A stretch of 64,000 nt of DNA, from the NCBI GenBank assembly GCA_000431155.1, contig HF985650.1:1-64000 (forward strand). Direction: 5' to 3'. The notes under the pieces are model-generated. The model ran no database searches. It saw only the letters and a program-made list of their open reading frames with translations, and was not told the origin of the DNA. The stretch comes from Bacteroides sp. CAG:927. GTDB lineage: Bacteria > Bacteroidota > Bacteroidia > Bacteroidales > Muribaculaceae. Made by a program: the position numbers and the translations under genes. This document shows, one piece after another, positions 36,227 through 44,246 of this stretch (positions are counted from its first letter, which is position 1; every line of letters begins with the position of its first letter).

Positions 36227-36586
36227 TCAGTCTTCTTCCTGACAGTTTTCAGGTTCCCATATCATATCCATGATTTCATGGGCATTATGATTGCCATGCT
36301 CCGTAGCGGTCATCAGTAGATCAAAATAATGGTCCATATCAGTCATGAATTCTGTCGGGTCATTGTGTTCGGCAGCTAACATTAGATAGCTCCAGCCTGT
36401 TTCGTCATCAGGAGCCAATGCGCCTTTGGCTATCCCATCGTGAAGAATGCTCCGAAAAAGATCAAAGTCTCTTATTGTCAGAGAATCCGTTTCTGAAGAT
36501 GAGCTGAGGAGCGCTTTCAGCGGATAATAGCCCACTTCCCCCTTGCTGATGAGTGAATTTACGCGGGTAAGCTTCATATCAGTCAA
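36227..36586 (-). CDS. Single-unit PLKALL-repeat protein
   Basis: 119 residues. Residues about 6-80 match the repeat found twice in the protein at 26353: YYPLKALLSSSSETDSL, FDLFRSILHDGIAKGAL, W-S-Y-L-M-L-A-A-E-H-N-D-P-T-E-F. The rest is helical and acidic (EPENCQEED end). No known family. It overlaps the upstream gene by 8 bases and the next gene is 23 bases downstream. Confidence 0.7.
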   Translation of the reverse strand: MTDMKLTRVNSLISKGEVGYYPLKALLSSSSETDSLTIRDFDLFRSILHDGIAKGALAPDDETGWSYLMLAAEHNDPTEFMTDMDHYFDLLMTATEHGNHNAHEIMDMIWEPENCQEED

Positions 36587-37145
36587 ACATTACGCCGGGA
36601 TTCATAAATGCCGGAGATTTCCAGTCAATGCCTCTGCGGGCAAATGCTGCTCTTTTGGCCGACCAATATGCGAAACAGAAACCCATGCCACGGGGATGGT
36701 CTTTAAGTTCCTTAGAGATCTCGCTCTCAACATACGGAATAAGTTTCTCATATTCTTCGGTCCGCTCCACGGGGTCAAATTTGAGATGCCGACGGTGACA
36801 CTTGCAAAAATCTTCCATTGATATAGCGGGGTTGATATAATCGTGAAGCATGGCAAGAGAGTGTTCGTTTTCACTGTCGGACGGATTAAGCCGCTGCATC
36901 TCCTCGCGCACTGATATGCAGAAACGCGGTGCCTCAGTCTCTATAATTCGGTCAAGCATCTGACCGAGCAAATCGGCTTTGTCGGCAGGCGTATCGTATT
37001 CACCGGGAAATGTGTCGGGCAACGACAGCATAAGATTGAAAGCCTCACGACCAAGCGTCAGGTTTTTCCAGCTTTCTCCCATGGTGGAGTAGTTCTCCAC
37101 CATTTGCCGGAAGATAGATTCAAGTTTCTGTATAGTATTTCTCAT
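36579..37145 (-). CDS. Unknown helical protein of the kinase-AAA operon
   Basis: 188 residues from ATG 37145; a TTG at 37154 in a TTGA overlap with the upstream stop is also possible. Mostly helical, with an FCKCHRRHLKFDP segment near the middle and an aromatic FCFAYWSAKRAAF helix near the C-terminus. No signal peptide, membrane segment or recognised domain. Confidence 0.65.
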   Translation of the reverse strand: MRNTIQKLESIFRQMVENYSTMGESWKNLTLGREAFNLMLSLPDTFPGEYDTPADKADLLGQMLDRIIETEAPRFCISVREEMQRLNPSDSENEHSLAMLHDYINPAISMEDFCKCHRRHLKFDPVERTEEYEKLIPYVESEISKELKDHPRGMGFCFAYWSAKRAAFARRGIDWKSPAFMNPGVMFD

Positions 37146-37150
37146 ATTAA

Positions 37151-38749
37151 TCAATAATGTATTGAGTTTCCAGCCCGAACTCTTTCCTCGCCGTATTCTT
37201 CGCCCTCATGCATTCCTACAAATTTACGGTCAAGCTCAGTGTAATCTACATAAATAGTAAATTCGGTGTAGTCGCAGTGCTCACACTTGTAGATACGTTT
37301 ATAATAGTCCAGACGATAGGTTATTTCGTAGTCGATATAGAGGTAACGGTTGATATCGCGGGTATGATCTTTGATATTTTCGTTGCTGGTGCGTGTTTCC
37401 GTGTGGCCGTTAGTGTATGTGGTTGTATGAGTGACCTTGGTCCATGTTTTCCATTTCTCCTGACGAGTGCCCAGAAGTTTGTCTCTGACAACATCGCTGC
37501 CTTTCTTGATTTCGCTGTGGTCAAACTCTTCATGGTCAAACCTGAGACTATAGAGATGGCGGCAAGTCGGGCATCTTTCGCAAGGCGATGTGCAGAGTGG
37601 ACTGGCGGCTAAAGTGAACATGTAGTATGCCAAAATGAATATTACCACGCTCCAGAAGGGGAAGATGCCCCATGCCATCATCACAATGCTCCAGACATAG
37701 GCCGATACGACCGCTACCACAAGCATGAGTATTTTCAGCGGCGTATCGTTTATGGGCTTGAATACTATAGGAATTTGCAACAAGAATCCCATTATCAGCA
37801 CGGGCAGTGCTCCCGTGAAGAACATCCACAGTCCGTAAATAACAATTGCGAGAATCAGAATGCCAATCATCAAAGCTTTCTTGGCAACCGATGCATTGGC
37901 ATCACTTGGAAGCTCATACCGCGAGCCCCGGACTACAATAGTGGTCAGCGGCATATCGATGATTTCAGCAGCCAATGGCAGATGCCTGAGCCAACTTGCC
38001 GCACGATTTCTTTCGTGGCAATAGGTGACACCAGTAGCAATAGAGTCGGGTCCAAAGCTGATGTTGGGCCGCAGCATTGTGCCTGTGGCAGGATTGTAAG
38101 CCTTCCACGAGTATTGAGCTTCAATGCCTTGGGGCGTGACATGAACCAAAATCGGGTTGCCGAATTTTTTGGCAACTTCTCCAAAGCTCTTTCCAATGGA
38201 GTTTTTCTCCAATTTCTGCATCGTGCAGACACCGTTGACGGCATCATTGCTGCATGCGATGTCTTCATACACGTCAAATGCCGGTATAAAGTGACTGGTG
38301 TTGCGCTTACAATCTTCGCCGTTGCGATCTTTGTAAACGTAATAATACACATAGTTTCCTGACCACTCCGGACGGATGCTGACGGTATCGCCTTTTTCGG
38401 CTCCATCTTTTATCACCTGCCGGATATTTGTCAGATCAGCAGCATCTACCCAGCCCTGATTTCCGTCAACGGAACGCAGAAGCCAATTTTGACCAAAGGA
38501 GGATACCACGATTCCAAGAACCGTGACTTCCTCGCCACGGTTTAGCCGGACCTTTGTCGTGTCTTTGTCGTTAAAGACCTGCCGCATCGTGGCCGGGGAC
38601 TCCAGCACAATTGTAGGACCATCGGACTTGAGGTTGTATGTAAATCCTTCAATAATGACGGTCATCAAAGCAACAATGATAGCGACGGACCAAATGAGGC
38701 AGGCCTTCGGAGCATTGGATGTGGTAAGTAATAAGCTTTTAAGACTCAT
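37151..38749 (-). CDS. SH3b-domain multi-pass membrane protein with zinc-binding C-terminus
   Basis: 532 residues, first gene of the ten-gene operon. An N-terminal membrane segment (about 14-36) is followed by a bacterial SH3 domain (about 55-105: LNRGEEVTVLGIVVSSFG, WLLRSVDGNQGWVDAADL), a probably periplasmic region (about 110-285), three or four membrane segments (about 290-390) and a cytoplasmic tail with CTSPCERCPTCRHL and CEHCDY knuckles that may bind zinc. It could sense the wall or envelope and contact the zinc-ribbon partners; this is inference from layout. Confidence 0.75.
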   Translation of the reverse strand: MSLKSLLLTTSNAPKACLIWSVAIIVALMTVIIEGFTYNLKSDGPTIVLESPATMRQVFNDKDTTKVRLNRGEEVTVLGIVVSSFGQNWLLRSVDGNQGWVDAADLTNIRQVIKDGAEKGDTVSIRPEWSGNYVYYYVYKDRNGEDCKRNTSHFIPAFDVYEDIACSNDAVNGVCTMQKLEKNSIGKSFGEVAKKFGNPILVHVTPQGIEAQYSWKAYNPATGTMLRPNISFGPDSIATGVTYCHERNRAASWLRHLPLAAEIIDMPLTTIVVRGSRYELPSDANASVAKKALMIGILILAIVIYGLWMFFTGALPVLIMGFLLQIPIVFKPINDTPLKILMLVVAVVSAYVWSIVMMAWGIFPFWSVVIFILAYYMFTLAASPLCTSPCERCPTCRHLYSLRFDHEEFDHSEIKKGSDVVRDKLLGTRQEKWKTWTKVTHTTTYTNGHTETRTSNENIKDHTRDINRYLYIDYEITYRLDYYKRIYKCEHCDYTEFTIYVDYTELDRKFVGMHEGEEYGEERVRAGNSIHY

Positions 38750-38787
38750 GATATATATAGAGAGATGGTTTAAGGGGTTTCGTTTAG

Positions 38788-38795
38788 CAAAGTTA
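38788..38795 (-). promoter_or_regulatory. -7 box of the ten-gene kinase-AAA operon
   Basis: TAACTTTG on the minus strand fits TAnnTTTG and gives a leader of about 33 bases. No -33 element is found at the right distance. With the direct repeats at 38851-38906 upstream this fits an activator-dependent promoter. Confidence 0.55.
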
Positions 38796-38850
38796 GCTTA
38801 TGGCTTCTGACATCGGGTCTCATTTAATATAATATGGCTCGCGCTGTTTT

Positions 38851-38906
38851 TATCAATGTGTAAATAATGGCTCTTAAATCGTAAAAACACGGTCTCAGGT
38901 TGTAAA
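38851..38906. promoter_or_regulatory. Three 21-bp-spaced direct repeats upstream of the kinase-AAA operon
   Basis: Three copies of a motif ending GTAAA lie with the GTAAA at 38860, 38881 and 38902: TATCAATGTGTAAA, TCTTAAATCGTAAA, TCTCAGGTTGTAAA. The same motif occurs three times at 42221-42274 upstream of the second operon. Spacing near two helical turns suggests one protein bound three times on one DNA face. The AraC-type gene at 38919 lies directly beside it. Confidence 0.7.
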
Positions 38907-38918
38907 AATTATTGGGAA

Positions 38919-39962
38919 TCAGAGGGTTTTACACTTGTCTCTAAATTCGTTGGGGGTGCATCCTTTCAGCTTCTTAAAGAGGCGATAGAATGTGGCTTTA
39001 GAATTGAAACCGCTTTCATGAGATATGTCGCCAAGAGACATGTCGGAGGTTTCAAGTAAGGTACATGCGAACTCAACCCTCAGGTCATTGACATAATCAA
39101 AGAATGAGCTTTGGCGGTTTCGATTGAACCAGTTGCTTACATAAGTTCGGTTGCTGCCTATCTGTTTGGCGACATCGGACAGCTTGATCTGCGGGTTAAG
39201 GTATGCTTTCTGAATCAGCATAAGATGCTCAATTCTGATTCCAATATCCACGGGATTGATGTCCTCGTCTTTTGGCATGTCCTCTTTGGCGGAAGTGCCG
39301 GCAACAGTCAATTCCGACAATACGGATTCATGGCGATAGATGAACGAGCAGATAAACATCCAAATAACCATGGACCCTATCATATAGGCGGATTCAATGT
39401 AGATGTTTACAATCACGCTGTCCACTACCCAGAGTGTCAGAATGGCGAAGAATGAGAACATGATGATTCGCAGCCAGTTGAGGTTGATGTTCTCTTCGTA
39501 TGAAAAGCGCTCTTTCAATATCTTATGATAGCGCGGTATTTCTATAAGCGTCCAAATGGCATAATAAACGCCATATATCGCCGACCATGCGACAAGTATG
39601 TCGTAGAATGTCTCAATTCGGGTGATGTACAACAGGATAGGAAGAAGGACGAAGGGGGCTTCGTGGCACAGCATCATTTTCTTTGACAGTGTGCCCGGCC
39701 TGCACAGCTCGATAAGGATGAATGCGTAGAATGGCTCTGCGACCATGTCCACCGCCGTCATCATAATCCAGTTCCAGTCCTTGGCGTTCATTTCATCATG
39801 GAGGAAGAAGAGGTCCTTGATGAGTGAAATGCTGATAATCATCATCAGAATCATCACCAATCTGGACAGTTTGTCGGAGCCGCGACGCCAGAAGATCCAT
39901 GCCATCATGGCATAGAACATGGTACATAGGCCGTAGGTGTAAAATATTACTTCATTCTCCAT
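38919..39962 (-). CDS. Membrane-anchored AraC-family transcriptional regulator
   Basis: 347 residues. Residues about 5-215 contain six or seven membrane segments. Residues about 250-347 form an AraC DNA-binding domain (KLSDVAKQIGSNRTYVSNWFNR; LGDISHESGFNSKATFYRLFKKLKG) ending in a TPNEFR signature. The membrane part probably senses a signal in or near the membrane. It sits between two operons that share direct-repeat sites, so I predict it controls both. Confidence 0.85.
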   Translation of the reverse strand: MENEVIFYTYGLCTMFYAMMAWIFWRRGSDKLSRLVMILMMIISISLIKDLFFLHDEMNAKDWNWIMMTAVDMVAEPFYAFILIELCRPGTLSKKMMLCHEAPFVLLPILLYITRIETFYDILVAWSAIYGVYYAIWTLIEIPRYHKILKERFSYEENINLNWLRIIMFSFFAILTLWVVDSVIVNIYIESAYMIGSMVIWMFICSFIYRHESVLSELTVAGTSAKEDMPKDEDINPVDIGIRIEHLMLIQKAYLNPQIKLSDVAKQIGSNRTYVSNWFNRNRQSSFFDYVNDLRVEFACTLLETSDMSLGDISHESGFNSKATFYRLFKKLKGCTPNEFRDKCKTL

Positions 39963-40016
39963 GAGTCTTCAAAATTAGGATAAATTCTATATCATACCGC
40001 TGAGACAGCATGCAAT

Positions 40017-40889
40017 TTATTTTATGCGTTTTTCTTCTCTTTCGCGGGTTTTGACGGCGAGGGCACGCCAGCTGCTGATTGACTTTATGCAGTAGTTGCG
40101 CTCAGACTCGTTTCCTTTTGTGTCGGGGAGTGATTCAAGCTTTTCCTCAAAAAGGGAGGCGATGCCGTCAGCTGCGCGCCAGTCACCAAATTCGTATGCG
40201 TCTTCCCAATATTTGCGGGCGAGACGAAATGAGGGGTTGCAACCTATACCGTCGGCATGAATCCAGCCCATGCGGTAGGAGTAGTCATGCGGGTTGGAGG
40301 TGACGGCCTTTAGCGTCCATTTATAAATCTTGGCATCAAGGTTATCGTCTTTGAACTCATCCGGGACCACTGCATTAAAAGTGCGCAGCTCCCAGTAATA
40401 GTCACTGAGTTTGGCTGCAGCTTCACTGTTGTTATCGGCTATGGTCTCATAATGCCGGACAGCTGTGTCGGGATCGTCTCCCCGGGTGGAGTCCATGAAG
40501 TAATCGCCGAGCCACAAGTGGGCATGAGATTGCCATCTGCTTTTGATTTCGCTACATTTAGTATAGAAACCTATAGCATCATTGTAGTCGTATTTTGAAG
40601 ACAGGCCATCTTTAGAGTAAGTTAATGTCTCGGCATTGTCGCACATATATCCTAGAAGGAAATAGCCCAAGCCGTCATTTCCATCAAACGCCGCTTTCTC
40701 GGCGAGCTCACAGCTTTTGTCAAGATTGACGGGCACACCGATGCCCTCGTGGTACATCAGGGCCATCAGTCCGTTGCTTTCAGGAGTGACTGGGGCTGAC
40801 AGTATGAGCTGTGCCACACGTTTCTGTACTTTGGGGTCATCTTCATGGCCGCAGAGAGTTTCATGAAACTTATCTGAGAGTGTTCCCAT
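40017..40889 (-). CDS. SEL1-repeat protein
   Basis: 290 residues of helical repeats of SEL1/TPR type: GLMALMYHEGIGVPVNLDKSC, LGYFLLGYMCDNAET, AHLWLGDYFMD, YRMGWIHADGIGCNPSFRLAR. SEL1 repeats act as scaffolds for protein complexes. No signal peptide. It is 12 bases after the SH3 membrane gene upstream, so the two form an operon. Confidence 0.8.
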   Translation of the reverse strand: MGTLSDKFHETLCGHEDDPKVQKRVAQLILSAPVTPESNGLMALMYHEGIGVPVNLDKSCELAEKAAFDGNDGLGYFLLGYMCDNAETLTYSKDGLSSKYDYNDAIGFYTKCSEIKSRWQSHAHLWLGDYFMDSTRGDDPDTAVRHYETIADNNSEAAAKLSDYYWELRTFNAVVPDEFKDDNLDAKIYKWTLKAVTSNPHDYSYRMGWIHADGIGCNPSFRLARKYWEDAYEFGDWRAADGIASLFEEKLESLPDTKGNESERNYCIKSISSWRALAVKTREREEKRIK

Positions 40890-40901
40890 GGTGTCGTGTT
40901 T

Positions 40902-42044
40902 TTATCGGTCGGAGCCGAATAGCTCATCAAGGGGGGTGATGGTGAAAGAATCGGTAATCTCGTTTCTATGAAGGTCAAAGTATTCATAATTCATCTCATA
41001 CCACTGGCCGCCAATCTTGCCGTATATCTTGCTATCCCCGCAAAGCATAACCACGATGGTAAGGAACGCCAGTACGGCGAAGGCCATGCCCACGAGACAA
41101 TAGAGGGCGAGAATGGCAGCCGACACGATGAGGTAAAACGGAGCGGCTACAAGAAATGAGACGATATCCAGATTGATGATGGAACGGCCTAACATGAATA
41201 TGAGGGGCAATGACAAAACAGCGACGGCAATTATATGGGCAATAATGGGGTATTCAAAATCAAAATAATATCCAACCACCCATATTATGAAATACAGGAC
41301 TCCCAAGAATGGAAGCTTTACCCACCAACCGGCTTTGTAATCAAAGTCTCTGTCGGCCTGGATGACAAACAGTATGTAGGTCATGACACCCATCTGCTGG
41401 AACAAGGCTATGGCTATCAGGAATATGTAGATCCATGCCTTTGGCCACCAAACATTGTTGACATCGCAGAATCCAAGCGGATCCGGGCTGCCAAAGACAT
41501 ACATAAGCTCAAAAATGGAGAGCGCCATTGTTGCGCAATAGTATATCCAGAACCAGATATTGCCGAAACGGATGTTTCGCTTAAGAAACAGGAATGATAC
41601 CGTGACAACCAACAAAATCCAAAATGCAATCCAGAAACATTTGTCCGGCGGTATTATGGTCTTGTCTTTCAGTATATTGAAATCCGGAAGCGTTTCCATG
41701 ATTCTGTCGGTCGAGAAGTAATAGCCTAACGAACCCCACTTGCCATGGGTTTCGTCAAGGTTGACCCATGCCGGTAAAGTGGCTTTTACATCGTTGCTAA
41801 ATGACAGAGAATTGAGCTGGGCATAGCAAGTGTCGCCCTTGAATACGACCTTGGCCCAGAACCCCTGATGGTCAATGTATTCAAGCTTGGCAGTTTTGCC
41901 AACCCGGTGGGTGATTTTGGTGTGATTGCCGGGTTTGGCCCTCAGCGAGAGTATGTCATCAGCAACTGTGCAATACTCTCGTGCATTGCAGTAAGCGAAT
42001 GACAACATGGCTATTGCCAATATCGTAAAAATCTTTTTTAACAT
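40902..42044 (-). CDS. SH3b-domain multi-pass membrane protein (second)
   Basis: 380 residues: a signal peptide (1-21, ending YCNA), a bacterial SH3 domain (about 23-85: ILSLRAKPGNHTKITHRVGKTA), then about six or seven membrane segments (about 137-345) and a short soluble tail. It has the same order, SH3 then membrane helices, as the first gene of the kinase-AAA operon, but no zinc knuckles. Its promoter region contains the shared direct repeats. Confidence 0.75.
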   Translation of the reverse strand: MLKKIFTILAIAMLSFAYCNAREYCTVADDILSLRAKPGNHTKITHRVGKTAKLEYIDHQGFWAKVVFKGDTCYAQLNSLSFSNDVKATLPAWVNLDETHGKWGSLGYYFSTDRIMETLPDFNILKDKTIIPPDKCFWIAFWILLVVTVSFLFLKRNIRFGNIWFWIYYCATMALSIFELMYVFGSPDPLGFCDVNNVWWPKAWIYIFLIAIALFQQMGVMTYILFVIQADRDFDYKAGWWVKLPFLGVLYFIIWVVGYYFDFEYPIIAHIIAVAVLSLPLIFMLGRSIINLDIVSFLVAAPFYLIVSAAILALYCLVGMAFAVLAFLTIVVMLCGDSKIYGKIGGQWYEMNYEYFDLHRNEITDSFTITPLDELFGSDR

Positions 42045-42415
42045 GTAGCAATTGATGTAGAAATGTTATGGTATGGATTTATTGATACGGCTCAAGGCTC
42101 ATTGGTTTATTTGAGGAATTTCATGGAGGATTGAAAAAGAGAGAGGACCATGTAAATGTCCACAGTTACAAAGGTGCAAAAGAGAATTGAGATAGTTGTA
42201 TTATTTGGCAGAAAAAATTGTCTCAATTCGTAAATTTTGGTCGCAAATCGTAAAAAGTTGTCTCAAAATGTAAATTTACCTGATTTTTAAACACTTTCCG
42301 AAGATAAGATGTCAATGGATTGGGTGTTGGCTATGCCTAATAAGATGCGTTGTTATTTCACAATGATTTTTATCGCGGATCTATCCGTGTGCTGCCCGAT
42401 ATAAATAAATGCGAT
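42045..42415. promoter_or_regulatory. Long intergenic region with operon promoter and repeat sites
   Basis: This 370-base stretch has no gene I can support. It is AT-rich. It holds a near-consensus minus-strand -7 box (CACCTTTG, 42176-42169) and the three 20-bp repeats at 42221-42280. The part from 42281 to 42415 shows nothing recognisable. Confidence 0.6.
42221..42280. promoter_or_regulatory. Three tandem 20-bp direct repeats upstream of the SH3-SEL1 operon
   Basis: Three perfectly phased 20-base units start at 42221, 42241 and 42261: TCTCAATTCGTAAA, TCGCAAATCGTAAA, TCTCAAAATGTAAA, each followed by six AT-rich or variable bases. Consensus TC(T/G)CAANN(T/C)GTAAA. The same motif lies upstream of the kinase-AAA operon, about 56 bases from its -7 box, compared with 45 here. 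Confidence 0.75.
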
Positions 42416-42640
42416 TTACCACTGGTGGCCGCCTCGCCTGAAGCGGGCACATCTGGTGCAGTTCCATTCGTACTGACAAGATTCCAGATGTTCGTTAGTA
42501 TGGAAACAGTCGTGAAAATGGCAGTATCCGTCCTTGTAGAAGTAACACTCATTGTAGGCCGACCATAGCTCTTTGTTTTCCTCGTAAATTTCCTCATAGC
42601 TCTTGACGATGTGGCGGGGGGCGCCGCGGTGTACTATCTT
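42416..42640 (-). pseudogene. Out-of-frame Cys/His-rich tail of the membrane protein at 42594
   Basis: The coding-like part starts near 42615 and runs to TAA 42418-42416: RHIVKSYEEIYEENKELW, then NECYFYKDGYCHFHDCFH, CQYEWNCTRCARF and GGHQW. It has regular Cys/His spacing typical of a zinc-binding tail, no good start of its own, and follows directly from the upstream frame if one base of the six-base C run (G run at 42616-42621 on the plus strand) is skipped. I read it as the original C-terminus of the protein at 42594-43475, separated by a frameshift. Confidence 0.6.
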
Positions 42641-43475
42641 CCGGCTCGGGAGCGGAGTATCCGCCGCTACCGCTGCTGCCACTGCCGTAGTCGCCGGCAT
42701 CGGGATGCTCAAGCGACCAGCGGTATCTGGCCTCCCGCTCGGCAGCCTCCTCGCGTTCTTTTGCTTCAGCTCTCCTATCGTCTTCTCGACGGGTGTTGAT
42801 GAAAGGGAGGTATGCAAAAAGGTATGAGTCACCGACTGCAAACCATATCAGCCAAGGTGAATACACCATAAACATCAGCAGGCTCCAGGTCAGCGAGGCT
42901 ATCCCCATGACAGCAATGCAAACGTAAGCCTGCGTCTTTTGTGAGAGATATGCGGTCTTCCAAAGATAATATGCCGACATGCCGAAAACTCCTGCAGGGA
43001 GGCAGATGAAGAAGGCTCCAATTGTTGTCGCTATCCATCCGTCGTCAGACGACGGCATGAGGACGTCGAAAGCCTCGACCGGGCTTTTGACCAAGAGCGC
43101 CCAAGCCAGGAAAATTCCGGCCGAGACTGTTGTAAGCAGATAATCGGTATACGCCATCTTGACCGACGGCTTGCGTTGTGTGTCGGGGTGAGCTGCATAA
43201 TCGGTGTTCTCACAAAGGACGTATTCCTTGGTCGTTCTACTAAATCCCAGAGCGAGCAGGATGCATAGGGCGACAATTATGCATCCGAATACATATTCGT
43301 TTCCCAAAAGTACACGGAGCGGGCCATCTCCGATGAGGCTGTCACGCGTGACGGAAATGTTGCTGGCGGAATTGCCGTTTCCGATAATATCTTCCACAAA
43401 TGTCGGCCACTCGATGAAGATGATAGCCATCCCGAGTAAGTAAATTATCAAAAGTCCATATAATATCTTCTTCAT
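42594..43475 (-). CDS. Multi-pass membrane protein, likely frameshifted near its C-terminus
   Basis: 293 residues as read. An N-terminal membrane segment (1-24), a second near 60-78, then three or four more (about 110-225), followed by a charged helix (EDDRRAEAKEREEAAERE) and a Gly/Ser-rich linker. The last dozen residues (RRPPPHRQEL) look like read-out after a frameshift, and a Cys/His-rich tail continues in the next frame to 42416. Upstream it overlaps a small acidic protein gene by 4 bases (ATGA). No family recognised. It probably belongs to the same locus as the SH3 membrane proteins. Confidence 0.6.
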   Translation of the reverse strand: MKKILYGLLIIYLLGMAIIFIEWPTFVEDIIGNGNSASNISVTRDSLIGDGPLRVLLGNEYVFGCIIVALCILLALGFSRTTKEYVLCENTDYAAHPDTQRKPSVKMAYTDYLLTTVSAGIFLAWALLVKSPVEAFDVLMPSSDDGWIATTIGAFFICLPAGVFGMSAYYLWKTAYLSQKTQAYVCIAVMGIASLTWSLLMFMVYSPWLIWFAVGDSYLFAYLPFINTRREDDRRAEAKEREEAAEREARYRWSLEHPDAGDYGSGSSGSGGYSAPEPEDSTPRRPPPHRQEL

Positions 43476-43684
43476 GATTCGGTAGGATTTTGGCGTTCTC
43501 TTTCTTCATGTGTGTGACGCAGAAGGATTTCTTGTACAACTGAACTGTTCAAGTCCGTATGCGCGCCTTCCAAAAATTCCTCCAGACGGGCTTCAAGTTC
43601 TTCATCTGACGGAACATCCGAATACTGCACGTCTTCTTCATCATTTTTCATTTCGTTTTCTTCATTTATCATAATTGTAGGCAT
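43472..43684 (-). CDS. Small acidic protein
   Basis: 70 residues from ATG 43684; in-frame ATGs at 43672, 43651 and 43762 are alternatives. Highly acidic (NEENEMKNDEEDVQYSD, SDEELEARLEEFLEG) with a basic end. The ATGA overlap with the membrane gene downstream supports translation. Function unknown. Confidence 0.5.
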   Translation of the reverse strand: MPTIMINEENEMKNDEEDVQYSDVPSDEELEARLEEFLEGAHTDLNSSVVQEILLRHTHEERERQNPTES

Positions 43685-43975
43685 TTCTGATTTCACTACA
43701 GTATTAGGGTCGTCTGGTTCACAACGACATGATAAAAAGGTTCTAAGCCAACTATGCCACATCTAAAGTGAAGACCCTGAGTGAGCAAATGTAATGACAG
43801 CAGTCCACGCTATAGCGTGAGAGCCGCAATGCCATCTCTGTTCGTTTGAAAATTTCTATAGTTTCACTTACAAGATTAGCATAACGCTTCCTTAATTCAT
43901 ATTTCAACGGACCGGCCTCTGCCAATCCTAACTGCAAATTTATGACAAATTTTTATTTTCACAGCATAAAACAAA

Positions 43976-44019
43976 ACACCCAACTTGACAAAAGTGGGTG
44001 TCAAATTGGGTGTAGATTT
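43976..44019. terminator. Long hairpin with T-rich flanks, probable original tRNA-Ser terminator
   Basis: A 15-base stem (43976-43990 with 43999-44013, one mismatch) around 8 bases, followed by TTTTTT on the plus strand and TTTTGTTTT on the minus strand. It lies just beyond the leftward att core. Before integration it would have been directly downstream of tRNA-Ser on the minus strand, so I read it as the displaced tRNA terminator. Confidence 0.6.
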
Positions 44020-44047
44020 TTTGTAAGTGCTTGACTGTCAAGCTTGA

Positions 44048-44064
44048 TTGCGGAGAGGGCGAGA
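44048..44064. repeat. Left att core of the integrated element
   Basis: TTGCGGAGAGGGCGAGA matches the 3' end of tRNA-Ser at 52587-52603 (TTGCGGAGAGGACGAGA) in 16 of 17 bases. It includes the acceptor-stem strand CCTCTCC on the minus strand and marks the far end of an element inserted at the tRNA. Confidence 0.65.
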
Positions 44065-44180
44065 CATGAACTATTTATAAAATAGAATATCACTACAGCT
44101 CAAATTTTGCGTTATATCTATTGACTGTTAGAGTATTATACCGCATAAGCCGTAAATTAAAATAAATTGGATTATCCTTG

Positions 44181-44213
44181 ATTGTATGGAAATTTGTATG
44201 TAATTTTGTATGG
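44181..44213 (+). repeat. Left arm-type repeats
   Basis: Three copies of (A/T)TTGTATG(G/T) start at 44181, 44193 and 44205, exactly 12 bases apart. Three more are at 52482, 52510 and 52522 near the other end. They are candidates for integrase arm-binding sites. They also lie just upstream of the integrase gene and may give autoregulation. Confidence 0.6.
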
Positions 44214-44246
44214 TTAAAATGTAGTATCACCAACAAACGCTCTATC

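Noticed and set aside
25692..38749. Type VI or type VII secretion locus
   Set aside because: Kinase, PP2C, FHA and EccA-like AAA proteins suggest it, but there is no sheath, VgrG, Hcp, TssJ/L/M, FtsK-type EccC or WXG100 protein in the window.
43752..43937. A 61-codon minus-strand frame before the small acidic protein
   Set aside because: It has a plausible helical composition and could be the tail of an interrupted gene, but it overlaps the next frame and matches nothing I know. Too weak to annotate.
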